A DNA stretch of 64,000 bases from Rhizobium giardinii bv. giardinii H152 (GTDB taxonomy: Bacteria; Pseudomonadota; Alphaproteobacteria; Rhizobiales; Rhizobiaceae): contig NZ_KB902713.1 of the NCBI RefSeq assembly GCF_000379605.1, forward strand, positions 248,367-312,366, in the 5' to 3' direction. The number at the start of each line of letters is the position of its first letter. Position 1 is the first letter of the stretch. Of the stretch, positions 19,423 through 28,893 are shown one piece after another. The notes beneath the pieces are model-generated. The model was not told the origin of the DNA. It worked only from the letters and a program-made list of their open reading frames with translations, and did not search any database. Made by a program: the position numbers and the translations under genes.

Positions 19423-20811
19423 ATGACTGCGCTACCTGCCGTCTTGCACCACATCGATACCGAATGCGACGCTGCGGTGTCGCGCCTTTTCAGCCTTTTG
19501 CGCATAAAGTCGATCTCCACTGATCCGGCCTACAAAGCGGATTGCCAAAGGGCTGCGGAGTGGCTTGTGGATGATCTAGCCTCGATCGGCTTCGAAGCCA
19601 GCATACGCGATACTCCAGGTCACCCAATGGTCGTCGCTCACCATGACGGACCCCCCGGTGCTCCGCATGTCCTCTTCTACGGCCACTATGATGTTCAGCC
19701 GGTTGATCCCCTCGAGTTGTGGACCCACGACCCGTTTGACCCCGCCGTGCGCGAGAGCGAGGATGGCTACCAGGTCATTACCGGACGTGGCGCTTCGGAT
19801 GACAAAGGTCAACTGATGACGTTCGTGGAAGCGTGTCGTGCTTACAAGGCGGTGGGTGGGGTATTGCCCTGTAAGGTTACAATCCTTTTTGAGGGTGAGG
19901 AGGAGTCTGGCTCTCCCTCGATGCGCGCGTTTCTGGCGGCCAATGCGGACGAATTAAAAGCCGACTTCGCGCTAGTCTGCGACACGAGCCAACGCGACGC
20001 GATGACTCCTGCCATCTGCGTTGGCATGCGTGGACTGGTGGAAGAAGAGATGACGATCCATGCCGCCAGCCGCGACCTTCACTCAGGCATCTACGGCGGC
20101 GCGGCGGCGAACCCTATCCGAGTGCTTGCGAAGATCCTTGGGGATATCCACGACAACGATGGCCGCGTGACAATTCACGGCTTCTATGACGGCGTCGAGG
20201 AGACCCCGAGCCAAGTCTTGGCCTCGTGGGAGGCCCTCGGGGAGACGGCCGAAAGTTTCCTCGGACCAATCGGCCTGTCGGTTCCTTCGGGTGAAAAGGG
20301 GCGCTCGATACTCGAGCTGGTTTGGGCGCGTCCCACGGCCGAATTCAACGGGTTTTCCGGTGGCTACACGGGTAAGGGTTTCAAGACAGTCATTCCGGCT
20401 GAAGCGTCTGCCAAGGTTTCGTTTCGTCTCGTACACAAGCAGGACCCAGCCAACGTTAGGGCCTCGTTCCGCAAATTTGTCGAGGAGCGCCTCCCGGCAG
20501 ACTGTAGGGTGGAATTTCAATCGCACGACTGCTCGCCGGCGCATCAGCTTCCATACGACGCCCCATATCTGGCTGCCGCCAAGTCAGCACTGGCCGACGA
20601 ATGGACAAAAGCGCCGATCATGAGGGTAGTGGGTGGTTCGATACCTGTTGTCGGCGAGTTTCAGGCATATCTGGGGCTGGACTCACTCTTGGTGGGCTTC
20701 GCGCTCCCTAACGATCGCATCCATTCGCCCAACGAGAAGTATAATCTGACATCCTTTCATAAGGGTCAGCGATCCTGGGCGCGGATACTCAACGCGCTGA
20801 CGAGGAACTAA
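19423..20811 (+). CDS. M20-family metallopeptidase (dipeptidase-like)
   Basis: 462 aa. Metal-binding residues of clan MH are visible: His88 and Asp90 (YGHYDVQ), Asp126/Asp127 (GRGASDDKGQ) and the Glu cluster at 159-161 (FEGEEESGSPS). The dimerisation lid occupies about 190-380. Closest in design to the 450-480-aa dipeptidase/CNDP-like branch, so it probably hydrolyses a dipeptide or N-acyl amino acid in the cytoplasm. Its place beside an amino-acid importer fits uptake followed by hydrolysis. Substrate unknown. Confidence 0.92.
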   Translation: MTALPAVLHHIDTECDAAVSRLFSLLRIKSISTDPAYKADCQRAAEWLVDDLASIGFEASIRDTPGHPMVVAHHDGPPGAPHVLFYGHYDVQPVDPLELWTHDPFDPAVRESEDGYQVITGRGASDDKGQLMTFVEACRAYKAVGGVLPCKVTILFEGEEESGSPSMRAFLAANADELKADFALVCDTSQRDAMTPAICVGMRGLVEEEMTIHAASRDLHSGIYGGAAANPIRVLAKILGDIHDNDGRVTIHGFYDGVEETPSQVLASWEALGETAESFLGPIGLSVPSGEKGRSILELVWARPTAEFNGFSGGYTGKGFKTVIPAEASAKVSFRLVHKQDPANVRASFRKFVEERLPADCRVEFQSHDCSPAHQLPYDAPYLAAAKSALADEWTKAPIMRVVGGSIPVVGEFQAYLGLDSLLVGFALPNDRIHSPNEKYNLTSFHKGQRSWARILNALTRN

Positions 20812-21207
20812 CACACAACGCGAGGCAAACCGGGAAGGAAGAGAGGCCGCTTTTTTTAAATCCAGTCGTTGACCGGGACCGTATTGCTTCGCCCGGTCAA
20901 CGAAAATACGGGGCATCGCAGTGGGGACATCGGAGCGATGCAAATCCTGCCTATCGATGGACCTTCGAGAAGCAAAAGAGCTCAAGGGGAGAACTTCTAT
21001 TCATCACTGCCTCACGTACACGATCCAGGACTGCCTCTGAAGGCCTTTTTACTCCGAGTGCGCGCACCTCGACATGGTCAACGAGAAAATAGGCAAATCT
21101 GCTCTAAGCCCGTTGGCGCCCTCCAAAGACGGTGCCAGTGGCTAGCTAAGGTGAATAGGATGATTTTGAGTCTGCAGCGTCTTGTTACAGATGCGTCGTC
21201 GATTTAA
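20812..21207. other. Intergenic region before gntR-type gene
   Basis: About 395 bases, no gene recognised. Contains the upstream region of the GntR regulator; no clear operator palindrome was found. Confidence 0.4.
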
Positions 21208-21927
21208 ATGATTGATCAAAATAAGGAAGCCAGAGGTGGGAATTTGATCACGCCGACAACCGCCGTTTTGAGAGACCAGGTTTATGACCGATTAGGAGCG
21301 CTGATCCGCGGTGGCCATTTCTCTCCGGGCGAGAAAATCACTATTAGAGACCTTGCCAAGAACCTGTCTATGAGCCCGACACCTGTTCGTGAGGCCCTCT
21401 ATCGCTTGATATCCGAGGGGGTCCTACAAGGTGAAGTGAACAGGTCCGCGGTTGTCCCCCTTTTGATGCCCGAGCAAATTGCCGAACTTAAGGATATCCG
21501 TCTGCACATTGAGTGCTTTGCCGCAGAGCGCGCTGCACTTAAGGGCACGCCAGAGATTGCAGACGCGTTACGCAAGACGTCGGAAAAACTGAAAACGGCT
21601 CGCGCTGCTGGCGATCGGCGTACCGACATTGCGCTGGTCTATAAATTTCAGTTTGAGCTCTATGCTGCGTGCAGCATGCCCGACCTTATCCGGATCATCA
21701 ATTCCCTTTGGCTGAAGACGGGACCATATCTGAATTTGCTGTACCCCCACTATATTGCCTCGATATCAGCCGGGCGCGGCGACTGGCGGGAAAGGATCGC
21801 GAGCGGGGTCGAGAAAAGAGATGCCGCAGCCGTTGCCGAAGAGATACGGCTGGATATCGACCAGGCGCTGACCTACATTTCCAGTATCATCACGGCTGCG
21901 GCATTGTTGAATCAGACACGCGGCTAG
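21208..21927 (+). CDS. GntR-family transcriptional regulator (FadR/FCD type)
   Basis: 239 aa. N-terminal winged helix (about 15-80) with the GntR signature GEKITIRDLAKNLSMSPTPV followed by REALYRLISEGVL. The C-terminal FCD ligand-binding helical domain (about 90-225) contains DIRLHIECFAAERAAL. Likely a repressor of the surrounding catabolic genes that senses a substrate or intermediate. Convergent with the decarboxylase-like gene. Confidence 0.92.
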   Translation: MIDQNKEARGGNLITPTTAVLRDQVYDRLGALIRGGHFSPGEKITIRDLAKNLSMSPTPVREALYRLISEGVLQGEVNRSAVVPLLMPEQIAELKDIRLHIECFAAERAALKGTPEIADALRKTSEKLKTARAAGDRRTDIALVYKFQFELYAACSMPDLIRIINSLWLKTGPYLNLLYPHYIASISAGRGDWRERIASGVEKRDAAAVAEEIRLDIDQALTYISSIITAAALLNQTRG

Positions 21928-21985
21928 CGTTGTATTTCACTCGGGGAGTAGCTGCCGCGGGTCCGGGTTACTTAACGTTCAATCC

Positions 21986-23266
21986 TCATTTGGTCCCGTA
22001 GGTTCCAATGAGGGAACGATCAAAGGATTTTTCGCCAGCGTTGAGCTGAGCAATAACGTCCCGAAGGTCCGTTAAATAGGCCTCCACCACTTCCCCAAAA
22101 GCGAGACTGAGAATACCCAAATTGATCGCGGGTGGATTGAGAGACGGTGCAACAGTATGCCAGCCCTTGGCAACGAGACCTGCCGCAATATCGGCCGCGT
22201 CCAGCGACTTTGAACCGTAACTCATCACCGTAAGTTCGGGATCACCGTAAACAAACAAGTCCTCGATTGTCGGGATCTCGCGCATAAGCGTTTCACGTAT
22301 CGTCCAGATTTGTTCTGCGATTTTGCAATAGCCTTCATTACCCAAGAACCGCATCACGGCCCAGGAAGCAGCAATGTTGGCGCCAGAACGGGTGCCGGCG
22401 AATGTGGATGTCACGTACCTTCCACGCGACCAGTTGTTGAAGTCAAACACCTGGTACTGCTGATACTCGGCATCTGAAAAGGCGACAATCGAAGCCCCCT
22501 TGGGAGCAAAGCCATATTTGTGCAAATCTGCAGAAATCGACTTTACGCCCTTTACTCGGAAGTCCCAAAGCGGGATCTGGTGTCCATTCTGCTCGGCGAA
22601 TGGAGACAAAAAGCCGCCGACACAAGCGTCAGTGTGAAACCAGATATTTCGCTCCGATGCGAGGGCAGCAAGTTCCTCAATCTGATCGAAAACTCCCATG
22701 GTAAACTGCGGCGCCGATCCTGCCATTATGATCGTTTGTTCATCTAGAGCTGCCTTCAGCGCGGCGATGTCCGTTTTGAAGTCGTCACGCGGCATAATTC
22801 TCACGACTTCCAGGCCCAGATACTTTGCTGCCTTGTCGAAGGCCGGGTGCGCACTGTGGGAAATGAGCATTTTCGGCTTGGTGACCTCGGGGCGAGCAAC
22901 TTTTGCCCACTCCCGCGCAGTCTTCATAGCGATGAAAATACTCTCGGTTCCCCCCGACGTGATGCTCGCCGCACCGCCAACCCCGTGAAAAAGGGAGAGG
23001 GCCCATTCGGCAACTTCCGACTCGAATTTCTTGATCGATGGAAATGCGCTGAGTCCCAACGCGTTTGTCGCGTGGAATTTTTCCAGAGCGATTTTACCGA
23101 TGCGATCAACATCATCATTGGCGAAATGAACGTAAAAGCCCGGCAAACGGCCCGCTCTCCAGTCCACGTCGCCCTGCCTCGCGCACTCCATCGCCTGCCA
23201 AATTGCCGCTTCTTCCAGGCCTTTTTGCGGGAAAGTCATCTTTTTCGTCATTAGCTCCGTCTCCAT
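21986..23266 (-). CDS. PLP-dependent decarboxylase / sphingosine-1-phosphate-lyase-like enzyme
   Basis: 426 aa, or 422 from the second Met. Fold-type I PLP enzyme of the group II decarboxylase/S1P-lyase group: SITSGGTESIFIAMKTAR (phosphate-binding), HTDACVGGFLSPF (PLP-stacking region with Asp) and SISADLHKYGFAPKGAS with the Schiff-base Lys. Bacterial members may act on amino acids or phospho-amino alcohols. A second, broken paralogue is at 34848-36107. The upstream region (23275-23330) is AT-rich and may contain the promoter. Confidence 0.88.
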   Translation of the reverse strand: METELMTKKMTFPQKGLEEAAIWQAMECARQGDVDWRAGRLPGFYVHFANDDVDRIGKIALEKFHATNALGLSAFPSIKKFESEVAEWALSLFHGVGGAASITSGGTESIFIAMKTAREWAKVARPEVTKPKMLISHSAHPAFDKAAKYLGLEVVRIMPRDDFKTDIAALKAALDEQTIIMAGSAPQFTMGVFDQIEELAALASERNIWFHTDACVGGFLSPFAEQNGHQIPLWDFRVKGVKSISADLHKYGFAPKGASIVAFSDAEYQQYQVFDFNNWSRGRYVTSTFAGTRSGANIAASWAVMRFLGNEGYCKIAEQIWTIRETLMREIPTIEDLFVYGDPELTVMSYGSKSLDAADIAAGLVAKGWHTVAPSLNPPAINLGILSLAFGEVVEAYLTDLRDVIAQLNAGEKSFDRSLIGTYGTK

Positions 23267-23956
23267 TGGTATGCCAAAGCTATAATAACGATATTACAAT
23301 TTCAACGAAAATATATATCTTTTCTCGGCTGGGACAACGCTTGCGCAGCATGCTTGAGGGCAAATCCCTGGTCACCTAGCGACAGGGCTATAAGTGGTGG
23401 CGGCGGTAGCGGTTATATGTGAACAGGAGCTCCCTGCCGCCAATTTACAGGGGTTCTTGGCGGCAAAAGGCGCATCGGCGCCAAAGATGGGAAGCGCACA
23501 GGACAGCGAGAAAGCCAGTCCACGCCGCCGGCGGCTCGTCTTCATCGCGTGAATGCTGTGACCTGTTTCGAGATCGGCCAGTCAATTGTTCGGGCAGGCA
23601 TTGCCGTTGACATGCTTCGAAACGAAGAATATTGTATCTCATAAGAACACGTTTGTGATCACAGAAGGCGAGGAGCAGCGATCGAGCGGATCTTGGGAAG
23701 GCGCTATCGTCACGAGTCGAATGTGGTTGAGCGCTTGCGACCTGTCGGCCACGGCTGAGCTGTGTTTGCGCTTCACCTTCGACCGGGTGCCGTCCTTTGT
23801 CCGAACACGAGACCTGACAAAGCCTGGAGGTATCAAAGCCATGATCAGCACCGCGGCGCGCGACATCTCTCGTGCCGCGGAGATGGCTGAAAGTGGTATC
23901 TGCGCGAGAGGCCTGCCGAAATGCGTACACGAGACAACTTTAGGGGAAAGTACTTC
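23267..23956. other. Intergenic region
   Basis: About 690 bases. AT-rich just upstream of the decarboxylase, then GC-rich without a recognisable gene; a 124-codon plus-strand frame (23586-23960) shows no domain. The right end holds GGGGAAAG before the gene at 23957. Confidence 0.4.
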
Positions 23957-24664
23957 ATGACTTCACGAACGACACGGTCTCTCGGAATTCTAACCCTCGA
24001 ACGAGGGGTACCGCCGGGGGGCAAGCCGCCGACGCCCGCGCCCGGCTCGATACTCAATCCGTCTTCGTTTGAATTCCCAGCGATCCAGGAGATCGTAGCG
24101 GGAGCTTGGGTTGAAAATGTCGTTTCTGGTGATCCGGCACTCGAGCCAGCCTATATAGCGGCCGCCAACCGCTTGGTCGAACGAGGTGCTGCCGCGATAA
24201 GCTCAACTTGCGGCTTCTCAATCCGACATCAATCGGCGGTGGCGGCCGCTGTCAAAGTGCCTGTTGTTATGTCAAGCCTGATCCTGTTGCCAGCACTGCT
24301 ACGGCAAGTGCCGGCGCCGGGCAAAATCGCTGTCTTGACCTATGACTCGAAGCATCTGAGCGAAGACTTGCTTGGGGTTGCTGACCCAGCCGAGCGGGCG
24401 AGGGTCGTGATTGGAGGCATTGAAGGCGGTAAGTATTGGCATGACGAGCTAAAGCGTCCAGCGCCACCAATGGACATTAAAGCGATCGAGTCAGATGTTG
24501 CCGACTGCATCGCACGGCTCCGGGGCGCGCATCCCGAGATAGCAGTTATTCTGTTCGAATGCGCGGGATTTCCGACGGTCGCGTCCGCGATCCGGCGAAC
24601 CGCGAACCTGCCCGTTTACGACATCACCGATCTTTGCCGGATGACAATGGCATCCATAGCCTGA
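23957..24664 (+). CDS. Aspartate/glutamate-racemase-superfamily protein
   Basis: 235 aa from ATG 23957 (MTSRTTRSLGILTLERG). Two cysteines at the expected catalytic places, Cys85 (SSTCGFS) and Cys202 (LFECAGFP), place it in the Asp/Glu racemase, hydantoin racemase, maleate isomerase and arylmalonate decarboxylase superfamily. The sequence does not say which reaction it performs. It lies 98 nt before the M24 gene, probably in the same operon. Confidence 0.82.
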   Translation: MTSRTTRSLGILTLERGVPPGGKPPTPAPGSILNPSSFEFPAIQEIVAGAWVENVVSGDPALEPAYIAAANRLVERGAAAISSTCGFSIRHQSAVAAAVKVPVVMSSLILLPALLRQVPAPGKIAVLTYDSKHLSEDLLGVADPAERARVVIGGIEGGKYWHDELKRPAPPMDIKAIESDVADCIARLRGAHPEIAVILFECAGFPTVASAIRRTANLPVYDITDLCRMTMASIA

Positions 24665-24762
24665 GTTGCGCAGAAAAAGGTCGGGCTGGGTTTCCGAAAT
24701 CAGTTCACAATGACGCAGTGAGAGCTTGTGCGTTCAACTGCAATAAGAAAGGAAGTTACCTC

Positions 24763-25932
24763 ATGACTATGCCAAAAGGACCGCAAGCGTTTCCACGGGC
24801 CGAGTATCTGCGAAGGCTGGCCCTTGTTAAGGCTAAAATGGAACAACGCGAGGTCACTTCGTTATTGATCACCTCCCCTGCAGACATCACTTATCTATGT
24901 GGTTACACAGCCAAGTCGGCGTACATTCCACAAGGCCTCGTCATCTCCTTGAAAGATGAAGAGCCAACATTCTTGACGCGTCGTATGGATGCGCCGGCGG
25001 CGGTGCATCAGACGTTTATGGAAAGGGACCGGGTAATTGGCTACCCCGAAGCTCTGATCGCTGACCCTGACAAGGACGGCTTCGACGCTCTAATTAATTT
25101 CCTGCGAGACGACGGCCTCGGTGGTGGGAGATTAGCGCTTGAAAACAACTTACTCTCGGCGAAGTTGATCGACAGGTTCCAGGCCGGGGCTCCGGGGACA
25201 AAATTAGCAGACTTCAGCAACGAAGTGCCCTGGATCCGACTGGTCAAGTCAGATCTCGAAATCGAGATGATGCGAGAAGCCGCCGCGATTACGGACGCAG
25301 GAATGCTGACAGGGAAAGAAGTAATGCGTCCGGGCGTAAGAGAGGCGGATGCTGCTGCAGAAATCATCGCGACGCTGGTTCGCGGCGTCAATGGCAAAGT
25401 CGGCACAGATTTGAGGCGAGTTTTCATTTGTGCCTCGCCGCGTTCGGGCACTGCGCACATTATCTGGACCGAAGATGTTTTCCGCCAGGGATCGCAAATT
25501 AACCTTGAGATGGGCGGTGTACGTCACGGTTATGTCTCGGCCCTGATGCGGACCTACTCGATCGGTAAGCCGTCAGATCGCCTTCGCCGGGTCCACGACG
25601 CCGAGGTTGCTGGCATGGAGGCCGCACTTTCTGCCGTCAAACCGGGCGCCACCTGTGGCGATGTCGCCGTCGCTTTCAACACCACGCTAAAGAAGCATGG
25701 ACTGGAGAAAGAATCGCGATGCGGCTATGCGATCGGGATCGACTGGACCGAACCTACGGCCAGCCTGAGGGAGGATGACCATACGGTGCTTCAGCCGAAC
25801 ATGACGTTCCACCTGATGCTAGGGAATTGGATTGACGAAGACTTCGGCTACGTGATCAGCGAAACATTTCGCGTTACCGAAGGCGGAGTCGAGACCTTCT
25901 CCGCACTCCCGCGTGAGATTTTTGAAATCTAG
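24763..25932 (+). CDS. M24-family (creatinase/ectoine-hydrolase-like) hydrolase
   Basis: 389 aa; start ATG 24763 follows an AAAGGAAG ribosome site. N-terminal creatinase-like domain (about 1-150), then a pita-bread M24 domain. Metal ligands of classical aminopeptidases are missing: the usual D-x-G...D-x-x-R-T/F block reads LEMGGVRHGYVSALMRTYSI, so both Asp are changed. This points to the metal-independent creatinase/ectoine hydrolase (DoeA/EutD) branch rather than proline aminopeptidases. Probably cleaves a C-N bond in a small nitrogen compound; substrate unknown. Confidence 0.88.
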   Translation: MTMPKGPQAFPRAEYLRRLALVKAKMEQREVTSLLITSPADITYLCGYTAKSAYIPQGLVISLKDEEPTFLTRRMDAPAAVHQTFMERDRVIGYPEALIADPDKDGFDALINFLRDDGLGGGRLALENNLLSAKLIDRFQAGAPGTKLADFSNEVPWIRLVKSDLEIEMMREAAAITDAGMLTGKEVMRPGVREADAAAEIIATLVRGVNGKVGTDLRRVFICASPRSGTAHIIWTEDVFRQGSQINLEMGGVRHGYVSALMRTYSIGKPSDRLRRVHDAEVAGMEAALSAVKPGATCGDVAVAFNTTLKKHGLEKESRCGYAIGIDWTEPTASLREDDHTVLQPNMTFHLMLGNWIDEDFGYVISETFRVTEGGVETFSALPREIFEI

Positions 25933-27345
25933 TTCGCGCACAAACCAACCGATCAGACGGTTTCAGACGGCAACCGGTCGGCTCCATCGTTGGGTTGCGC
26001 GCTACGGTGCTCGCTGACTGATCGCCCTACTGTCGCGCGCCCTCGGTCGTAGGCAAGCGTAGCTGGCAGAATTGAGCACTGGCCGATTTAGATGTTGGCC
26101 GGTGCTTTGTCGGGATATGTCGTTGTCGGTACAAACCCGCGCAAACTGTCCTACATTCAGTCCTTGGAGCGCTCATCTACAAGGCATCGCGCCTCGGCGT
26201 CTCGCTGACCAAGACGGGCTGTGAAGGAAGCCCCCACACTCCTTCGCTTTGATATCGTCTGGGGTTTTCTTGGCTCATCTGCCTCTTGTCCAGGGCGGAT
26301 TTAGAGGCGAACTTGGTCCCCAACGAGTTGCTGACATCGGAATTCGGTGTGCGGCAACACAGCGGCGAAACGCCCGCGAGCCCGACCGGGATGAGCTTCA
26401 TGATCCGTGATAGTTCAGCAGCGCGCGCAATTCGCGGGCGACAGCTGCGCGTCGATCTATCCCGTCGAGCAATATATGTGGGTGCAGCCCCTTGATCGAT
26501 CTTCGCATAGATCTGCTTGTAGAATCGAACTGTGTCGGGCTCCCCCGAGTGGAGCGGATAGCGCTTGTTACTTTCGTCTTAGTCCTGTTCCGCCAGCGCC
26601 CGCGACGTTGCAGGCCCTTGGATGACAAGAGGGCCCGCAGTGTATGCTGGTCCTTAAATCCAAGTCCATGCGTTGTGGTGAAACATCGAGGATCGGATCT
26701 GTACATCGTATGTGCACGATTTCAATTTGCCGAATACATCGCCACAGCTGCGAGCCGAGACACAACCGGAATTAGACGTTGACGGCGGGAATCTAGCGCC
26801 CCTCCTACCGTCCGTCGTTTGATCAACTGCGCATCTATCGGCCTTTATTCGAAAAGCAAAACGCGATCGGGGCCGTTGCGCAAGCGATGTCATGCGCCGG
26901 GAGAGACAACTCTCACGCATTGAACATCGAACAGGTTGATCCGAACCAAACCGAGCCTGCGTCTGACGTCGTTGACTATGCGACAGCTTGCAGCTGCCGT
27001 CGCGAATATACCGTTCTGGGATTAGCCTCCAACCAAGTGCAACATGGCGAGCACGCGGACTTCAACTCTAACATCGCCGGCAAAGGCTGCGATGAACTTT
27101 GAGATAACGGTCCGCCTCATGCGCGTCAGCAACGAGCGTTATGATGTACTTTTTCTCGTCAGTTTTTGGGTGCTCAAGGTGTTACGCAATCTGCGCATAT
27201 GAGACCCCCTTGCACTGACTTCTTACGAGCTCTCAGCTGACTCATCCCTGCCAGGCAAGGGGAAAACACGGACTGGCGCGAGATCGTCTTCGACGGTCTC
27301 CCTGCCTTTGGGGCAAAGGAATAGGGGCACATGCTGCCACGCGCA
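25933..27345. other. Long intergenic region, probably decayed sequence
   Basis: About 1.4 kb with only short, overlapping frames on both strands (up to about 100 codons) and no recognisable motif. A short plus-strand frame ending near 27325 (DWREIVFDGLPAFGAKE, then stop) could be the tail of a lost gene. Probably relics of deleted genes. Confidence 0.45.
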
Positions 27346-28755
27346 TCACCCGCGATTGATGCAAACGACCTTCGGCTGTGTCATTTCCTCATAGGCGAAG
27401 TGCACGCCTTCGCGGCCCATGGAGCCGTATTTGGAGCCACCGAACGGCATGGCGTCGAAGCGGTAGTCGGAGCTATCGTTGATCATCACCCCGCCGGCCT
27501 CGATGCGGTTTGCCGCGTCCAGTGCGACATTGAGGTTGCCGGTGAAGATGCCGGCGTGCAGGCTGTATTCGGGCTCATTGGCGAGCTCGATTGCTTCATC
27601 GAGCGTCGCGAACGGTGCGAGCATGACGACAGGCGCAAACACCTCCTCGTGCCACAGGCGGCAGGTCACCGGTGTGCCCTCCAGCACCGTCGGCTGATAG
27701 AGCGAGCCGTCACGTTTGTGACCGCAGAGCAGTTTGGCGCCCGCAGCGATGGCCTCGTTAACTGATGCCTCCGTGCGTTCGGCCACATCCTTCGAGATCA
27801 TCGGACCCACGTCCGTGTCCTCTCGCAGAGGATCGCCGGCCTTGAGCTTCTTCGTCGCGGCGACGAAGGCATCGCGGAACCGCTCATAAATGTCAGCCTG
27901 CACGAGGACACGTTGGGCGCCGATGCAGTTCTGGCCGGCGGCCCAGAAGGCGCCCGACACGCAGCCTTCGACCGCCTTGTCGATGTCGCAGTCGTTCATG
28001 ACGACAACAGGCGCATTGCCGCCGAGCTCCATAGCGAGCTTCTTCAGGCCCGCCTTGCGGCTGATGGCCTCGCCCGTGGCAAATCCACCGGTAAAAGAGA
28101 CCATGCGGACGTCGCGTGCCGAGACCAGGGCTGTGACAATTTCCCTATCGCCGTGAACTAGGGTGATGATCTCGCGCGGCAAGCCGGCTTCGACCAGGGC
28201 ATCGACAAGGTTGATCGAGGAAAATGGCGTCAGGTTCGACGGCTTCAGCAGCACCGCGTTGCCACCGGCGATCGCCGGACCAAGCTTGTGCGCCACCAGG
28301 TTCAGCGGGTCGTTGTAGGGCGTAATGGCAGTGATGATGCCGAGCGGCTCGCGTGTGAACCAGCCCTGGCGCTGTTCCGATCCGACATAGGCATCGAACG
28401 GCACGATCTCGCCGGCATTGCGTTTTGCCTCTTCGGCAGACAGCTTCAGCGTGTTGACGCAGCGAAGCACTTCCTTGCGCGCCTGGACGATTGTCTTGCC
28501 GGCTTCGCGGACGATGGTTTCGGCAAACGCCTCACGGCGGCTCTCGATGATCTGCGCGGCGCCTTCCAGAATGCTCGCACGCTTGTGACGCGGCAGCTTG
28601 CTGGAGAGTTCGGCCCCGCGACGGGCGCGGGCCAGAAGTTCGCTAATCTCGCTCGCATCCGTGGCGTCAATCGTTCCGAGGACAGACCCATCGTAGGGGC
28701 TGTAAACAGTGATCGGCGCCAAGCTGGTGGTGATATGAAGTTTGGCAGCGGTCAT
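27346..28755 (-). CDS. NAD(P)-dependent aldehyde dehydrogenase
   Basis: 469 aa from ATG 28755, which has AGAGGA 9 nt upstream. ALDH superfamily: catalytic Glu in MELGGNAP, catalytic Cys in [12 protein letters not shown]-binding FTGGFATG, and C-terminal [13 protein letters not shown]. Resembles succinate-semialdehyde and phosphonoacetaldehyde-type dehydrogenases. Downstream of a class III aminotransferase (138-nt gap), it would oxidise the aldehyde made by transamination of an omega-amino acid or diamine. Confidence 0.92.
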   Translation of the reverse strand: MTAAKLHITTSLAPITVYSPYDGSVLGTIDATDASEISELLARARRGAELSSKLPRHKRASILEGAAQIIESRREAFAETIVREAGKTIVQARKEVLRCVNTLKLSAEEAKRNAGEIVPFDAYVGSEQRQGWFTREPLGIITAITPYNDPLNLVAHKLGPAIAGGNAVLLKPSNLTPFSSINLVDALVEAGLPREIITLVHGDREIVTALVSARDVRMVSFTGGFATGEAISRKAGLKKLAMELGGNAPVVVMNDCDIDKAVEGCVSGAFWAAGQNCIGAQRVLVQADIYERFRDAFVAATKKLKAGDPLREDTDVGPMISKDVAERTEASVNEAIAAGAKLLCGHKRDGSLYQPTVLEGTPVTCRLWHEEVFAPVVMLAPFATLDEAIELANEPEYSLHAGIFTGNLNVALDAANRIEAGGVMINDSSDYRFDAMPFGGSKYGSMGREGVHFAYEEMTQPKVVCINRG

Positions 28756-28893
28756 AGGCCGGCTTCCTCTTGCGTGATAATGTGCCACCTCCGCGGCGGC
28801 TGAGTTGGTCGGTCAGGGCAAGGAGAGGTCCCTGCCCTGTTCTCGATTCCATGACTGCATTGGTTGCGGTCGGAGCGACCGACCGCTTGTCGG

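Noticed and set aside
22518-22535. tra-box-like sequence TTGTGCAAATCTGCAGAA
   Set aside because: It lacks the perfect core palindrome and lies inside the PLP decarboxylase gene, so it is probably chance.
23586-23960. 124-codon plus-strand frame before the racemase-like gene
   Set aside because: No recognisable motif, weak start and unlike composition; it ends just inside the next gene's start.
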